DNA of 64,000 bases from Hydrogenophaga flava NBRC 102514 (lineage in GTDB: Bacteria; Pseudomonadota; Gammaproteobacteria; Burkholderiales; Burkholderiaceae_C). Where the stretch lies: the NCBI RefSeq assembly GCF_001571145.1, contig NZ_BCTF01000001.1, positions 248,001 through 312,000 on the forward strand, given 5' to 3'. Position numbers and translations under genes: made by a program. Position 1 is the stretch's first letter. Each line of letters begins with the position of its first letter. Below the pieces are notes generated by a model. That model was given only the letters and a program-made list of their open reading frames with translations. It searched no databases and had not been told where the DNA came from. Of the stretch, positions 30,510 to 38,405 are shown one piece after another.

Positions 30510-31682
30510 ATGACCCAGCTCCCCGTTCCCCGCCACGTCCTGCCCGTGCTGGTGCTGGCGCAGTTCGCCGGCACCTCGCTCTGGTTCGCGGTCAATGCGG
30601 TCATGCCCGACCTGCAGCGCGCATTCGGCTGGCCCGCCACCGCCGTCGGCACCCTGACGTCGGCGCTGCAGGCCGGCTTCATCGCCGGCACCCTGGTGTT
30701 CGCGCTGCTGGCGATTGCCGACCGCTTTGCGCCGCGCCGTGTGTTCCTGGTCTGCGCGCTCGCGGGCTCGGGCTGCACCGTCGGTGCCTGGGCCATGGTG
30801 TCGGACTTCGGTGCGCTGCTGGCCTGGCGCTTTGCCACCGGTTTCTTCCTCGCGGGCATCTACCCGGTGGGCATGAAGATCGCTGCGCAGTGGTACACGC
30901 GGGGCCTTGGCCCAGCGCTGGGTCTGCTGATCGGCGCGCTGGTGCTCGGCTCGGCCAGCGCCCACGCCCTGCGCGCCCTCGGCGACACCCTGCCCTGGCC
31001 CACGCTGATGCTGGGCGTGGCGGCGCTGGCGGCCGCGGGCGGCGTGTCGCTCTACGCGCTGCTGCCCGACCCGCCCGGCGCGGTGGCGCGCGTGACCACG
31101 CTGCAGTGGCGCGCGCTCGCCACCATCGTCACCGACGCGCGGGTGCGCAGTTCGGTGTTCGGTTACTTCGGCCACATGTGGGAGCTGTACACCCTGTGGG
31201 TGCTGATGCCGTTGATCCTGGCGACGCGGCTGCAAGGCACCACGCTGTCGTGGGCCGCCTTCGCCACGCTGGGCGCCGGCGTTCTGGGCTGTGTGGGTGG
31301 CGGCTGGCTGGTGCCGCGCTTCGGCAGCGCCCGCGTGGCGGGGGTGCAACTGGCCATCAGCGGCCTGTGCTGCCTGCTGGCGCCGCTGCTGATGGGCGCG
31401 CCCGATGCGCTGTTCTACGGCTGGCTGCTGGTCTGGGGCATCACCGTATCGGGCGACTCGCCGCAGTTCTCCACGCTGACCGCGCGCAACGCACCGCCGC
31501 AGGCCGTGGGCAGCGTGCTGACGCTGACCAACAGCATCGGCTTTGCCATCAGCATCGCCAGCATCCTGCTGTTCGTCGAACTCACGAGGGTGGTGCCGCT
31601 GGGCTGGCTGCTGACAGGGCTGGCGCTGGGTCCGGCGCTGGGTCTGTGGGCGCTGCGGCCGCTGCTGCGGGAACGGGCGTGA
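30510..31682 (+). CDS. Major facilitator superfamily permease
   Basis: A 390-residue inner-membrane transporter with 12 predicted helices. The MFS hallmark after helix 2 is degenerate (ADRFAPRRVFLV). The sequence resembles the cyanate/nitrate-like MFS subgroup (FAGTSLWFAVNAVMPDL at the start), but the substrate cannot be named. It follows tgt by 49 nt on the same strand. Its last 101 nt overlap, in antisense, the end of the zinc-ribbon gene, an unusually long convergent overlap for this compact region. Confidence 0.85.
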   Translation: MTQLPVPRHVLPVLVLAQFAGTSLWFAVNAVMPDLQRAFGWPATAVGTLTSALQAGFIAGTLVFALLAIADRFAPRRVFLVCALAGSGCTVGAWAMVSDFGALLAWRFATGFFLAGIYPVGMKIAAQWYTRGLGPALGLLIGALVLGSASAHALRALGDTLPWPTLMLGVAALAAAGGVSLYALLPDPPGAVARVTTLQWRALATIVTDARVRSSVFGYFGHMWELYTLWVLMPLILATRLQGTTLSWAAFATLGAGVLGCVGGGWLVPRFGSARVAGVQLAISGLCCLLAPLLMGAPDALFYGWLLVWGITVSGDSPQFSTLTARNAPPQAVGSVLTLTNSIGFAISIASILLFVELTRVVPLGWLLTGLALGPALGLWALRPLLRERA

Positions 31683-32739
31683 GGCCGGCATCCGGCGCAT
31701 CGCCCCGGCGGGCCTCGGTGCCGCAGGCGAAGCAGTAGCGCGCGAACGCGCTCTTGCGCGTGCTGCAGTGGCCGCAGCGGTCGAACAGGCACAGGCCGCA
31801 GTGCGGGCAGAAGTCGGTCTTGCCGTCCTTGAGGTCGACCGCGCGTTCGCAGCCCGGGCAGACGTTCTTGGCCAGCCGCGCCTGCGCCAGGTCGTAGTCC
31901 ATCTCCTTGCGGCGCTGCGTGTCGGGCAGCGCCTCCACCGCCTTCTGCCGCTCCAGGTAGCGCTGCAGCGCAGCGATGGCGTAGCGCCCGCCGATCACCG
32001 TCAGCACGATGCCCACGATGTAGCGCACATAGCCGCCGTAGCTCGGCAGGTAGGGCACCAGCTCGACGAAGAACGCGAACAGCGCGAAGAAGATGAAACC
32101 CCAGACAAACGGCCAGGACGATCCCTTGCGGTGCTTCTTGAACAGCCAGCCGGCCACCGCCAGCAGCGGCAGGGTGAGCGCCAGCCGGTAGCCGAACACG
32201 CGCAACTCCTGTGCGCGCTGTTCCTCCATGTAGATGTCCCGCGCCGCGTCTTCCAGACTGCGCAGCTCGGCCTGCGCACGCTGCTGCGCCTGGCGCGCGT
32301 CCAGCGCCACCTGCTGCTGCTTTTCCACCGCCGCCAACGCGTCGCGCTCGGCCTTGCGCAAGCCATCGAGCTCGCGCGTGCGCTGCAGCACGTCCTCGTC
32401 CTGCTCGGCGCGCTGCGTCACGCTGCGCGTGGCCAGCCAGTTGTCGAAGGTCTCGCGCGCGGCGCGGTTGTCGGCGCGCGCGGTCTGCAGCTTCAGCTGC
32501 GCCTGCTCCAGCGCGGCCTGTGCCTCTTCGGCCGCCTTCTCGGCGGTCTTGATCGACTCCTTGAGCGCAGGCGTGCGCTGCGGGTCCATGAAGTCTTCGA
32601 GAGACCGTGTCTGCTCCACCTGCGGCAGGTCGCCGACGATGGTGCTGCCCAGGCCGGTCAGGAACCAGGCGAACAGGAAGGCCACCAGCCAGAGGCCGCG
32701 GCGGAACCACTTCTCGGACAGGCGCAAGGATTTGCTCAT
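31582..32739 (-). CDS. Membrane protein with coiled coil and C-terminal zinc ribbons
   Basis: A 385-residue protein of unknown function. One N-terminal helix (LWLVAFLFAWFLTGLGSTIV), a long Ala/Glu/Gln-rich coiled coil (about 55-165), three further membrane helices (about 170-255), then two zinc-ribbon pairs (CPGCERAVDL, CPHCGLCLFDRCGHC) and a third pair CFAC. The final 36 residues are only Ala/Pro and lie antisense to the end of the MFS gene, so the true C-terminus may be shorter in related proteins. ATG 32739 gives the membrane anchor directly. It is 46 nt after the DUF2145 gene and probably the last gene of that operon. Confidence 0.75.
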   Translation of the reverse strand: MSKSLRLSEKWFRRGLWLVAFLFAWFLTGLGSTIVGDLPQVEQTRSLEDFMDPQRTPALKESIKTAEKAAEEAQAALEQAQLKLQTARADNRAARETFDNWLATRSVTQRAEQDEDVLQRTRELDGLRKAERDALAAVEKQQQVALDARQAQQRAQAELRSLEDAARDIYMEEQRAQELRVFGYRLALTLPLLAVAGWLFKKHRKGSSWPFVWGFIFFALFAFFVELVPYLPSYGGYVRYIVGIVLTVIGGRYAIAALQRYLERQKAVEALPDTQRRKEMDYDLAQARLAKNVCPGCERAVDLKDGKTDFCPHCGLCLFDRCGHCSTRKSAFARYCFACGTEARRGDAPDAGLTPVPAAAAAAPTDPAPDPAPALSAASPAAPPS

Positions 32740-32785
32740 GGTGTTTCCCTCGATGGTTTTGTGTTGAAGGTCATTGTGAACCCGC

Positions 32786-33595
32786 TCACAGCGCGATCCG
32801 CTGCGGTGCCGAGCCAAGGCCGCTGCGCGCCAGCCAGTCGAACACGGAGTCGACGGTCACGGTCTCGATGCGGTCGGAGAAGCGCTTGTCGTTCGGGTGG
32901 TCGTCGAAGCGGATGTGGGCCGAACCGGCGCTCGCGCCCAGCCGCGTCATCGGCCCCAGGCGCAGCGTGCTCGGCTGGTAGCCCTTGAAGCCCAGCCAGG
33001 CCTGGGCCTGCGCACGGCTCATGACACCCGGCTCGGCGGCGATGGCCATGGTTTCAATCGCCCACTGGTTGGACTGCTGGTAGCGCGTGCCCCAGGCGTA
33101 AGCCACCATGTTGTAGTCGCGCTCGTGCAGGCGCAGGCTGCGGCCTCGATCATTCAGCAGCGCGTACAGCGGCGCCTGCAGCTGCGGCGCCGGAACCGAC
33201 CACACCGCCTCGTGGCGCCAGAGATCGTCCAGAAAAAACTCGCCCAGCCCCTGGCGGTAGATCGAACCGGTGGCCGTGCCGCACTGGTTGAGCTTGTGCA
33301 GCACCCGCCACGGCCCCTCCGCCGTCTTGTAGGCCCAGCCCAGGTGCGAATAGCGAAGCTGGTACTTGGAGAGGTCCTGCCCTGCGCGGCCCAGCACCAC
33401 GACCCGCGCGCCACTGCGCGCGAACTCGGCGTCCAGCGCCTGCGCCGTGCGCCGGGCCAGCTCCAGACCCTGGGTCAGCGTCTGTGGCGTCAGCGGGCGC
33501 TGCTCGCAGGAGCGGCCGGCGTGGGCGGTGGTGGCGCCGAGCAGCAGCACGGCGATGGCCAGCGCATGGGGAGCCACATTCAGTGTCTTCTTCAT
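32786..33595 (-). CDS. DUF2145 family exported protein
   Basis: A 269-residue protein with a signal peptide (APHALAIAVLLLGATTAHA) and the DUF2145 pattern: early Cys in GRSCEQRPLTP, VVVLGRAGQDLSKYQLRYSH and GWAYKTAEGPWRVLHKLNQCG. DUF2145 belongs to the NlpC/P60-like papain superfamily as far as I recall, but I cannot assign the catalytic residues securely. It sits in a four-gene operon with a YiaAB-type membrane protein and a small Ala/Val-rich protein upstream and the zinc-ribbon protein downstream. Function is unknown; a cell-envelope role is inferred from the export signal. Confidence 0.85.
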   Translation of the reverse strand: MKKTLNVAPHALAIAVLLLGATTAHAGRSCEQRPLTPQTLTQGLELARRTAQALDAEFARSGARVVVLGRAGQDLSKYQLRYSHLGWAYKTAEGPWRVLHKLNQCGTATGSIYRQGLGEFFLDDLWRHEAVWSVPAPQLQAPLYALLNDRGRSLRLHERDYNMVAYAWGTRYQQSNQWAIETMAIAAEPGVMSRAQAQAWLGFKGYQPSTLRLGPMTRLGASAGSAHIRFDDHPNDKRFSDRIETVTVDSVFDWLARSGLGSAPQRIAL

Positions 33596-33604
33596 GGTCG
33601 GGCC

Positions 33605-34132
33605 TCAGTAAGTCAGCCGTTCGTTGTGCAACAACGCGCGCCCCAGCTCGTTCGGGATGAAGCACAGCACCTCACCCGCTGCCGACAGCACCACGCCCGC
33701 GCCAATCACGCTCACGGCCACCAACGTGACCACACCGGCCACCACACCCGAAGCGGCGCGCCCGCTCAGCTCCACGCTGGCGCGCGCGCCATCCGACGCC
33801 CGCTCCAGCACGATCACTGTGCCGCGCGCCGACACCTCGACCGCCTTCACCACCAGCACCGCGCCGCTGACCGCCAGCGCCGCCGGCACGGCACTCACCG
33901 CCGCCGCGCCGGCCACCGCACTGCCCGCGACTGCCGACCCGGTCCCGACCACCGACGCCGCGCCGGCCACCGCACTGCCCGCGACTGCCGACCCGGTCCC
34001 GACCACCGACGCCACCGGCAAGGCAGACAGCACCAGCGAGGCCTCGCTCTGCGCCCGCGCCGGGGCGCCCGCCATCAGGGCCGCGCCCAGGCTGGCGGCG
34101 AGCAGCAGGTTCTTCAAAGAGAAGTGCTTCAT
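33605..34132 (-). CDS. Exported Ala/Val/Gly-rich protein with internal duplication
   Basis: A 175-residue protein of no family I recognise. It has a signal peptide ending at APARAQS, then an 18-residue unit containing VVGTGSAVAGSAVAG repeated twice, then hydrophobic segments (VPAALAVSGAVLVVKAVEV and VVAGVVTLVAVSVIGAGVV) that could span or insert into a membrane. The DNA repeat is exact (54 bp), so it is recent. It starts 1 nt after the YiaAB-like gene's stop and ends 9 nt before the DUF2145 gene, so it is firmly within the operon. Confidence 0.75.
   Translation of the reverse strand: MKHFSLKNLLLAASLGAALMAGAPARAQSEASLVLSALPVASVVGTGSAVAGSAVAGAASVVGTGSAVAGSAVAGAAAVSAVPAALAVSGAVLVVKAVEVSARGTVIVLERASDGARASVELSGRAASGVVAGVVTLVAVSVIGAGVVLSAAGEVLCFIPNELGRALLHNERLTY
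33903..34013. repeat. Exact 54-bp tandem duplication
   Basis: Two identical 54-nt units (offset exactly 54, identity running from 33903 to about 34013) encode the duplicated 18 residues in the exported protein at 33605-34132. The period preserves the frame, so copy number could change without breaking the gene. Confidence 0.9.
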
Positions 34133-34133
34133 G

Positions 34134-34604
34134 TCATTGCTCCTCGGCAGAAGCCGTGACACGGCGGTGCTCGATCAGGTCGGCCTCGTGGCGGTCACGC
34201 AGCGTCTTGGCCAGCGTGAACGCCGAGGTCACGAGGTAGAGCCAGCTCACCCCCAGATAGGCCTTGTAGGTCTCGTCGATCTGCATGCGCAGCAGGCCCC
34301 AGAGCGTCAGGCCCATGGCCACGGCAAAGCCGCCCCAGACCACGAAGCGCCACATCGGCGTTTCGGCCTCACCGGTCCGCTGCGCCTTCTGCTGGTCGCG
34401 CACCGCCTTGGCCAGCACGAACACCGTCGACAGACAGAACACATAGCCCATCACCATGAACGCCCGGTCCAGTGCCTGGCCCGGCAGGTACGCCAGGCCG
34501 GTGGCGCAGAGAAAAACCGCGAGCCCGAACGAGACCCAGACCTGGAGCTGCCAGGCGCGGGTGTCGCGCATCACGATGAGGGGAGAACGGGAACCGCTGA
34601 CCAT
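34134..34604 (-). CDS. YiaA/YiaB two-helix family inner-membrane protein
   Basis: A 156-residue protein with four hydrophobic helices arranged as two YiaAB pairs, each ending in a similar motif: FVLAKAVRDQQKAQ near residue 80 and FTLAKTLRDRHEADL near 135. The duplicated pattern is typical of the YiaAB domain, whose function is not established. ATG 34604 places the first helix near the start; an upstream in-frame extension would be Pro-rich and atypical. First gene of the operon running to 31582. The spacer 34605-34858 upstream shows no gene and presumably holds its promoter. Confidence 0.8.
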   Translation of the reverse strand: MVSGSRSPLIVMRDTRAWQLQVWVSFGLAVFLCATGLAYLPGQALDRAFMVMGYVFCLSTVFVLAKAVRDQQKAQRTGEAETPMWRFVVWGGFAVAMGLTLWGLLRMQIDETYKAYLGVSWLYLVTSAFTLAKTLRDRHEADLIEHRRVTASAEEQ

Positions 34605-34858
34605 GTGAAACCTCGGTGGGTTGTTGAACATGGGGCGGATGGTGGGGGCGGGCGGCGATTCGGGTGCCGGATACATGCACCGGAATCAAAGGAGCGACCT
34701 CTTGGGATCGTTTTTCAATACTTCTCAGCGGATCATCGGGTCTTTCAGCTGCGACGAGTGGTCAGCCATTCCGACGCCACCGACGCCCCAAGTTCAGTTC
34801 CACGCGATTGAACCAGCTGCTGCGCCGTCAGATGCCGCAGCGCTTGTCTGCCACGGCT

Positions 34859-35821
34859 TCAAGGCACCCACCAGTACCGCACCGCATGAAAAAACACCGG
34901 GGCCGCGAAGATCACAGAGTCGGTGCGGTCGAGCATGCCGCCATGGCCTTCGATCATGCTGCCCCAGTCTTTCACGCCGCGGTCGCGCTTGATGGCGGAC
35001 ATGACCAGGCCGCCGAAGAAGCCCATCAGACAGATCAGCAGCGCCATGCCTGCGGCCTGCAGTGGTGAAAACGGTGTGATGCCGTGCAGGGCGGCACCCA
35101 GCAGCGTGGCGCTGGCCACGCCGCCGATGAGGCCCTCCCAGGTTTTGGAGGGCGACAGGACGGGCGCCACCTTGTGTTTGCCCATCAGCTTGCCCCAGAT
35201 GTACTGCAGCACGTCGCTGCCCTGCACCACGATCACCAGGAAGGCGATGAGCAGCATGTTCCTACCTTCAAACCCGATCACCGGCAGCGTGAGCAGCGCG
35301 GGCACATGGCTGATGCAGAACACGCTGACCATCAGGCCCCACTGCACCTTGGACGCTCGCTCCAGGAAGCGCTGGGTGTCGCCGCCGGTGGCTGCCAGGA
35401 TGGGCAACAACAGAAAGGCGTAGACCGGAATGAAGATGGAGTAGAGGCCGTACCACTCGATCCAGACGAGGAAGTACTGCATGGGCAGGGCCACGTAGAA
35501 GGCAGCCGCCATGGCGGTGTGGTCGCCCCGGCGTGTGTAGGCCAGGCTCAGGAACTCGCGCAGCGCGTAGAACGAGATCAGGAAAAACAGGGCGACCACC
35601 CCGTTCTTGCCAAACAGGAACGCCAGGCCGATGGACCCGACCATGACCCACCAGGCGTTGATGCGCGACGTCAGGTTGTCGATGACGGCGTGTGGCGCGC
35701 CATGGGCCACACGCCACTTGAGCAGGGCGGCAATGCCCGAGGCCAGCACGAGCACACCGGTGACACCAACAAACAACCAGCCCGTGGGCGTGAAGAGCGC
35801 CAGGAAGTTGTCTGCGTTCAT
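34859..35821 (-). CDS. CdsA-like phosphatidate cytidylyltransferase (YnbB-like)
   Basis: A 320-residue integral membrane enzyme converting phosphatidate plus CTP to CDP-diacylglycerol. The full CdsA signature is present near the C-terminus (SAIKRDRGVKDWGSMIEGHGG, then MLDRTDS), along with SPSKTWEGLIGG upstream. It is longer than housekeeping CdsA and sits last in an operon with a CDP-alcohol phosphatidyltransferase, a hydrolase-methyltransferase and a PAP2-phosphatase, the same set as E. coli ynbABCD, so it is more likely the YnbB-type paralogue. Its ATG overlaps the acyltransferase stop by 4 nt. Confidence 0.88.
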   Translation of the reverse strand: MNADNFLALFTPTGWLFVGVTGVLVLASGIAALLKWRVAHGAPHAVIDNLTSRINAWWVMVGSIGLAFLFGKNGVVALFFLISFYALREFLSLAYTRRGDHTAMAAAFYVALPMQYFLVWIEWYGLYSIFIPVYAFLLLPILAATGGDTQRFLERASKVQWGLMVSVFCISHVPALLTLPVIGFEGRNMLLIAFLVIVVQGSDVLQYIWGKLMGKHKVAPVLSPSKTWEGLIGGVASATLLGAALHGITPFSPLQAAGMALLICLMGFFGGLVMSAIKRDRGVKDWGSMIEGHGGMLDRTDSVIFAAPVFFHAVRYWWVP

Positions 35822-36591
35822 GCGCCGCTCCCGGGTGTCTGGGTGTCGCGGCTCGCAGGCGCCGGGGGTGCGGGTTCGGCCTCGCGGTCGTATTCGGGCC
35901 GCAGGTCCAGCAACGCCTGGCGCGCGCGCCGCAGGAACTGCTGTTTGTCTTCCTGGGGAATCAGGGCCAGCGGTTCGCCAAAGCGCACCGTGCAGGCGAG
36001 CGGCACAGGCAACAGGGCGCCTTTGGGCAGCACCCGCTTCAGGTTCTCGATCCACACCGGCACGAAACGCACATGACCGAACGACCGGGAGAGATGGTAG
36101 ATGCCGCTCTTGAGTGGCAGCAGCACCTCTTCACTGGTGTTGCGGGTGCCTTCGGGAAAGATGATCAGGGAGTCCCCCGCCGCGAGCGCCGTGCCCATCT
36201 GCACCAGCGGGTCGCCGCTGCCGGGGCCACCCGTGGCGTCGCGCCGGATCATGAGCGCATTGAACACATCGCGACCAATGAAGCGGCGCAGCGCCGACGT
36301 GTTCCAGTAGTCCTCGCCGGCCACGGGGCGGGTGAGCGTGCGCAGGTCGGGCGGCAGGGCGGCCCAGAGCAGCACAAAGTCGCCGTGGCTGGTGTGGTTG
36401 GCAAAGTACACGGTCTGGTTGGCCATGGGGCCCGTTCGGCCCCACAGATAGCGCAGGCCGGTGATCAGGCTGGCCCCGGTGACGATGGTCAGCCGGGCCA
36501 GCGCAGCCAGCCACCGGCGCGGCGAAGTGCCGTCCGGCTCCATGGGGGGAAGCGGTTGCGGGCGCGTGGAAGGAGAGGGATCTGGGTTCAC
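35818..36591 (-). CDS. 1-acyl-sn-glycerol-3-phosphate acyltransferase family protein (PlsC-like)
   Basis: A 257-residue acyltransferase making phosphatidate or a related diacyl lipid at the inner membrane. The catalytic H-x4-D block is NHTSHGD, and the glycerol-phosphate-binding motif is FPEGTRN. GTG 36591 is proposed as start: it follows an AGGTG element and lies 7 nt after the preceding stop, while the longer open frame overlaps the previous gene and would be Cys/Pro-rich. Between a membrane protein and the CdsA-like gene, it would feed phosphatidate to the latter. A PlsC is not part of E. coli ynbABCD. Confidence 0.85.
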   Translation of the reverse strand: MNPDPSPSTRPQPLPPMEPDGTSPRRWLAALARLTIVTGASLITGLRYLWGRTGPMANQTVYFANHTSHGDFVLLWAALPPDLRTLTRPVAGEDYWNTSALRRFIGRDVFNALMIRRDATGGPGSGDPLVQMGTALAAGDSLIIFPEGTRNTSEEVLLPLKSGIYHLSRSFGHVRFVPVWIENLKRVLPKGALLPVPLACTVRFGEPLALIPQEDKQQFLRRARQALLDLRPEYDREAEPAPPAPASRDTQTPGSGA

Positions 36592-36598
36592 TCGACAC

Positions 36599-37051
36599 CT
36601 AAAAGAACAGGGAGGCCAGGGCTGCGGCGGTTTGCAGCAGCACGAGGACAAGATGCCAGCGCAGAAGATGGCGGGTACCGCGCAGGCGGTCGCTCATCGG
36701 GCGCACGGCTGGCGGGTGCTCGCTCACGGACTCTTTGCGCAAGCCGAGGTGGGCCAGCGAAGTGTCCAGCGTCTGCAGGCAGGGCATCTGACCCTCGCCC
36801 AGTTGACAGAACAGGCGCTCGTCCAGCGCCAGGCGAAAAACAAGGTACCGCTCGATCAGACCGCACAGCAGCACCAGTGCCCACCCACTGGCGCCCACCA
36901 GCGATGTCGGCGGCCAGGCCACGCACACCAGCGCGGCGAGCAGGCTCAGGCCCAGTGACCACGGGCCCAGGGTGCGCACGCTCGCACGCAACAGGGCGGC
37001 AAGCACCAGCGCGTCGGCGCGCTCCTGTTCATCCAGCGGAGGCTGCGTCAC
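36599..37051 (-). CDS. Hypothetical membrane protein of the lipid operon
   Basis: A 150-residue protein with three predicted membrane helices (TLGPWSLGLSLLAALVCVAW, the GWALVLLCGLIERYLVF region, and a C-terminal WHLVLVLLQTAAALASLFF) and a soluble middle part. I recognise no family. Its start overlaps the end of the PAP2/phosphatase gene by 23 nt and its stop is 7 nt before the acyltransferase start, so it belongs to the operon. A supporting role in lipid synthesis or transport is inferred only from position. Confidence 0.75.
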   Translation of the reverse strand: MTQPPLDEQERADALVLAALLRASVRTLGPWSLGLSLLAALVCVAWPPTSLVGASGWALVLLCGLIERYLVFRLALDERLFCQLGEGQMPCLQTLDTSLAHLGLRKESVSEHPPAVRPMSDRLRGTRHLLRWHLVLVLLQTAAALASLFF

Positions 37052-38405
37052 CGGTCTTCTCCGCAGGCCGCGGTGCGGCCAGTTGCTTCAAGGCGCCCAG
37101 CAAGGCGGGCCCCAGCACCAGCTGGGGCCGGGCCCGCCGGGCACGGGCTTCGGCCTCGGCCAGATCGGGCACGCCCTGGTGCAGCAGCTGCCAGGCCACC
37201 ACCGCCGCGGCGCTGCGTGAAAAGCCGAGCGCGCAACACACCCAGACCGGCCCATTCGGACCGGCACCGCGCTGGGCCTGCACCAGATGCGCCGCGCGCT
37301 GCAGCCGGCCCGGGGTGGGCACCACCAGGTCGAGCAAGGGCAGGCAGCGGCTCACCGGCCGGGCGGCCGCGTGCACGGGCAGCTCCGCGCACAGGCTCAC
37401 CAGCGCGGGCTGGCCAGCGGCCAGCCATTCGGCGTGGCTCGGACGCCGCCCCAGCCACACGCCGGGCACCACCTCCACGCGGGGCGGCAAGCCGCGCGTC
37501 CAGGCCCAGGCGTTGAGGGCTGCGCCGAGCCGGTAGGGCGCCAGCAGCCAGCGCGCCGACCAGTGCATGTGGCCCGAACGGTCCATGCGGAACCCCCGCT
37601 CGCCCAAGCCCAGATAGTTCAGCGCCACCACAGCCAGCGAGGCCGCCGGCCAGGCGAGCCAGAGCCCCACGCCGCCCCATCCAAGCGCCAGTGCCAGCAA
37701 CCCGGCAGCGCCCGCGAAGTACAGCGCAGCCAGCTTCAGGCGCTGGCCATCCCTGCTCAAGCGCCACGCCGAAGGCAGCGCCACTTCGCGCTCCAGCGGC
37801 CACAGCCAAACACACAGCACGCCCAGCAAGGCGCCGGTGGGAATGTCGATGAAGTGGTGCTGGTAGGTGGTGAGCACCGACGCGCAGATGGCGAACGTCC
37901 AGACATGCAGCAGCACCCGCTGCCAGGTCCGGCGCATCAGCGGCCGGTACCAGTCCCAGAGGATGACGGCGAGCGCGATGTGCAGGGAAGGGGCCTGGTT
38001 AAAGGGCTGGTCAAAGCCGCGCAGCGCCGCGAACAGGAAACCGGCGGCGCCATGGGCCTCGGGCTGTCCGAAACTGAATCGCAGGGGCCACAGCACAAAG
38101 CAGCTCACCGCGATGAACTGCGCCGTGAGCAGGCGGGCCGCGTGGCGGTCGATGCGGTGCCTGCTGCGGCTCAGAAACAGCGACAGGCCGTAGAACGCGT
38201 TGATGGACCAGTAGGGAAAGACCGTCCAGTCCCAGAACGGGATGTGGCGCTCCCAGTCGAACACCACCGAGGGCACCTGACCGGCGGCCCAGCGCTGAAC
38301 CGCCCACCAGTTCGCCAGACCATAGGTCAGGTAGAACAGCGGCGCCAGCAGGGCCAGCCAGGCGGCGGCACGGCGCCACGGCCATGCGGGGGGTTCGGGT
38401 CTCAT
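37029..38405 (-). CDS. PAP2-family phosphatase fused to a dual-specificity phosphatase domain (YnbD-like)
   Basis: A 458-residue membrane protein. The N-terminal half has about six helices and PAP2 features: a PSLH segment (usual PSGH) and YQHHFIDIPTG as the third motif. The C-terminal part (about 310-440) is a cysteine-phosphatase domain with signature CCALGFSRSAA, where C-x5-R is kept but the His normally before the Cys is Cys. The same fusion occurs in E. coli YnbD. It would dephosphorylate a lipid phosphate such as a phosphatidylglycerophosphate analogue. ATG 38405 overlaps the upstream stop by 4 nt. Confidence 0.85.
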   Translation of the reverse strand: MRPEPPAWPWRRAAAWLALLAPLFYLTYGLANWWAVQRWAAGQVPSVVFDWERHIPFWDWTVFPYWSINAFYGLSLFLSRSRHRIDRHAARLLTAQFIAVSCFVLWPLRFSFGQPEAHGAAGFLFAALRGFDQPFNQAPSLHIALAVILWDWYRPLMRRTWQRVLLHVWTFAICASVLTTYQHHFIDIPTGALLGVLCVWLWPLEREVALPSAWRLSRDGQRLKLAALYFAGAAGLLALALGWGGVGLWLAWPAASLAVVALNYLGLGERGFRMDRSGHMHWSARWLLAPYRLGAALNAWAWTRGLPPRVEVVPGVWLGRRPSHAEWLAAGQPALVSLCAELPVHAAARPVSRCLPLLDLVVPTPGRLQRAAHLVQAQRGAGPNGPVWVCCALGFSRSAAAVVAWQLLHQGVPDLAEAEARARRARPQLVLGPALLGALKQLAAPRPAEKTGDAASAG

